Source: Rubricoccus sp963708165 (GTDB lineage: Bacteria > Bacteroidota > Rhodothermia > Rhodothermales > Rubricoccaceae). From it: 64,000 bases of DNA. Under the pieces are notes generated by a model. That model saw only the letters and a program-made list of their open reading frames with translations. It did no database searches and had not been told where the DNA came from. The DNA is taken from assembly GCA_963708165.1 (NCBI GenBank), contig OY970187.1, positions 372,001 to 436,000 on the forward strand. Reading direction: 5' to 3'. The position numbers were made by a program, and so were the translations under genes. This document shows, one piece after another, positions 63,944 through 64,000 of this stretch (its first letter is position 1; the number at the start of each line of letters is the position of its first letter).

Positions 63944-64000
63944 TTAGCTCGCGGGCGAGTCGCCGTTAGGGGTGGCGCTCGGCTTGGCGGCGTCTGGCTT
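63944..64000 (-). CDS. C-terminal end of an unidentified gene
   Basis: Minus-strand frame entering from the right edge, reading KPDAAKPSATPNGDSPAS and a TAA stop at 63944-63946, 27 bases before the ispD start. Low-complexity Ala/Pro tail typical of protein C-termini here. Too short to identify, and could be chance. Confidence 0.35.
   Translation of the reverse strand, partial: KPDAAKPSATPNGDSPAS

Overview
This window looks like chromosomal DNA from a high-GC member of the Bacteroidota/Rhodothermota lineage (Rhodothermales-like). That placement is an inference. It rests on TTTG...TAnnTTTG promoters, almost no Shine-Dalgarno sequences, a DUF2851 protein, a SPOR lipoprotein, an acyl-CoA oxidase with a TerB-like front end, and RpoB/RpoC sequence style. 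No prophage, insertion sequence, CRISPR array or rRNA is visible.

Layout, left to right. 1-4531 (minus): yqeY, cvpA and a nearly complete sbcC. 4741-6018: an outer-membrane barrel protein. 6214-12197: a histidine operon (hisL leader with attenuator, hisG, hisB, hisH, hisF, a fused hisA-hisI-hisE, hisD); hisC and histidinol-phosphatase are not here. 12199-17378: two paralogous lipoproteins, glmS, an ADP-ribosylglycohydrolase and DAHP synthase. 17557-20301 (minus): a PhoB/PhoR-like two-component pair followed by a DUF3601-like protein and a TfoX C-terminal-domain protein. 20415-23451 (minus): alanine racemase, a secreted protein and alanine dehydrogenase. 23683-28624: acyl-CoA oxidase, a lipoprotein with an HExxH motif, an EEP-family hydrolase and a zinc-ribbon protein. 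29021-38341 (plus): ddl, murF, a CIA30-like lipoprotein, zwf-pgl, DUF2851, a polyprenyl synthase and an RNase Z-like MBL protein. 38378-45777 (minus): SPOR lipoprotein, deoC, an NtrC-type regulator, a GCDH-like acyl-CoA dehydrogenase, fadD and a TetR regulator. 45918-47513: pepT and a small membrane protein. 47715-61763 (minus): the gene-expression cluster tRNA-Thr(TGT)-Tyr-Gly-Thr(GGT)-tuf-tRNA-Trp-secE-nusG-rplKAJL-rpoBC. 61810-64000 (minus): ispD, ispF and a DedA-family gene.

The outstanding feature is a 10-base word, GCCTCTGGCG (reverse complement CGCCAGAGGC), scattered through genes and spacers at several copies per kb. It often forms 18-bp palindromes, or hairpins with 7-8-base loops just after stop codons. 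Inside proteins it writes the peptides ASG, PLA, PEA, RQR and ARG. It is absent from tuf and the ribosomal-protein genes but sits in the spacers between them. This is the pattern of a DNA-uptake-sequence or other highly iterated genomic signal, and I know of no description of it. Other notable items are a histidine-codon leader peptide with a terminator, three promoters sharing GGCGGTTTG and a fixed 22-base distance to the start codon (one preceded by an 8-copy tandem array), several families of intergenic palindromes, and heptanucleotide repeats.

Sequence quality caveat: single-base frame breaks occur in sbcC, hisH, alr (two), rplK, rpoB and probably murF and the CIA30 gene. Because rplK and rpoB are essential, these are most likely base-call errors, mostly extra bases. 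The affected genes are annotated as whole genes with that note.
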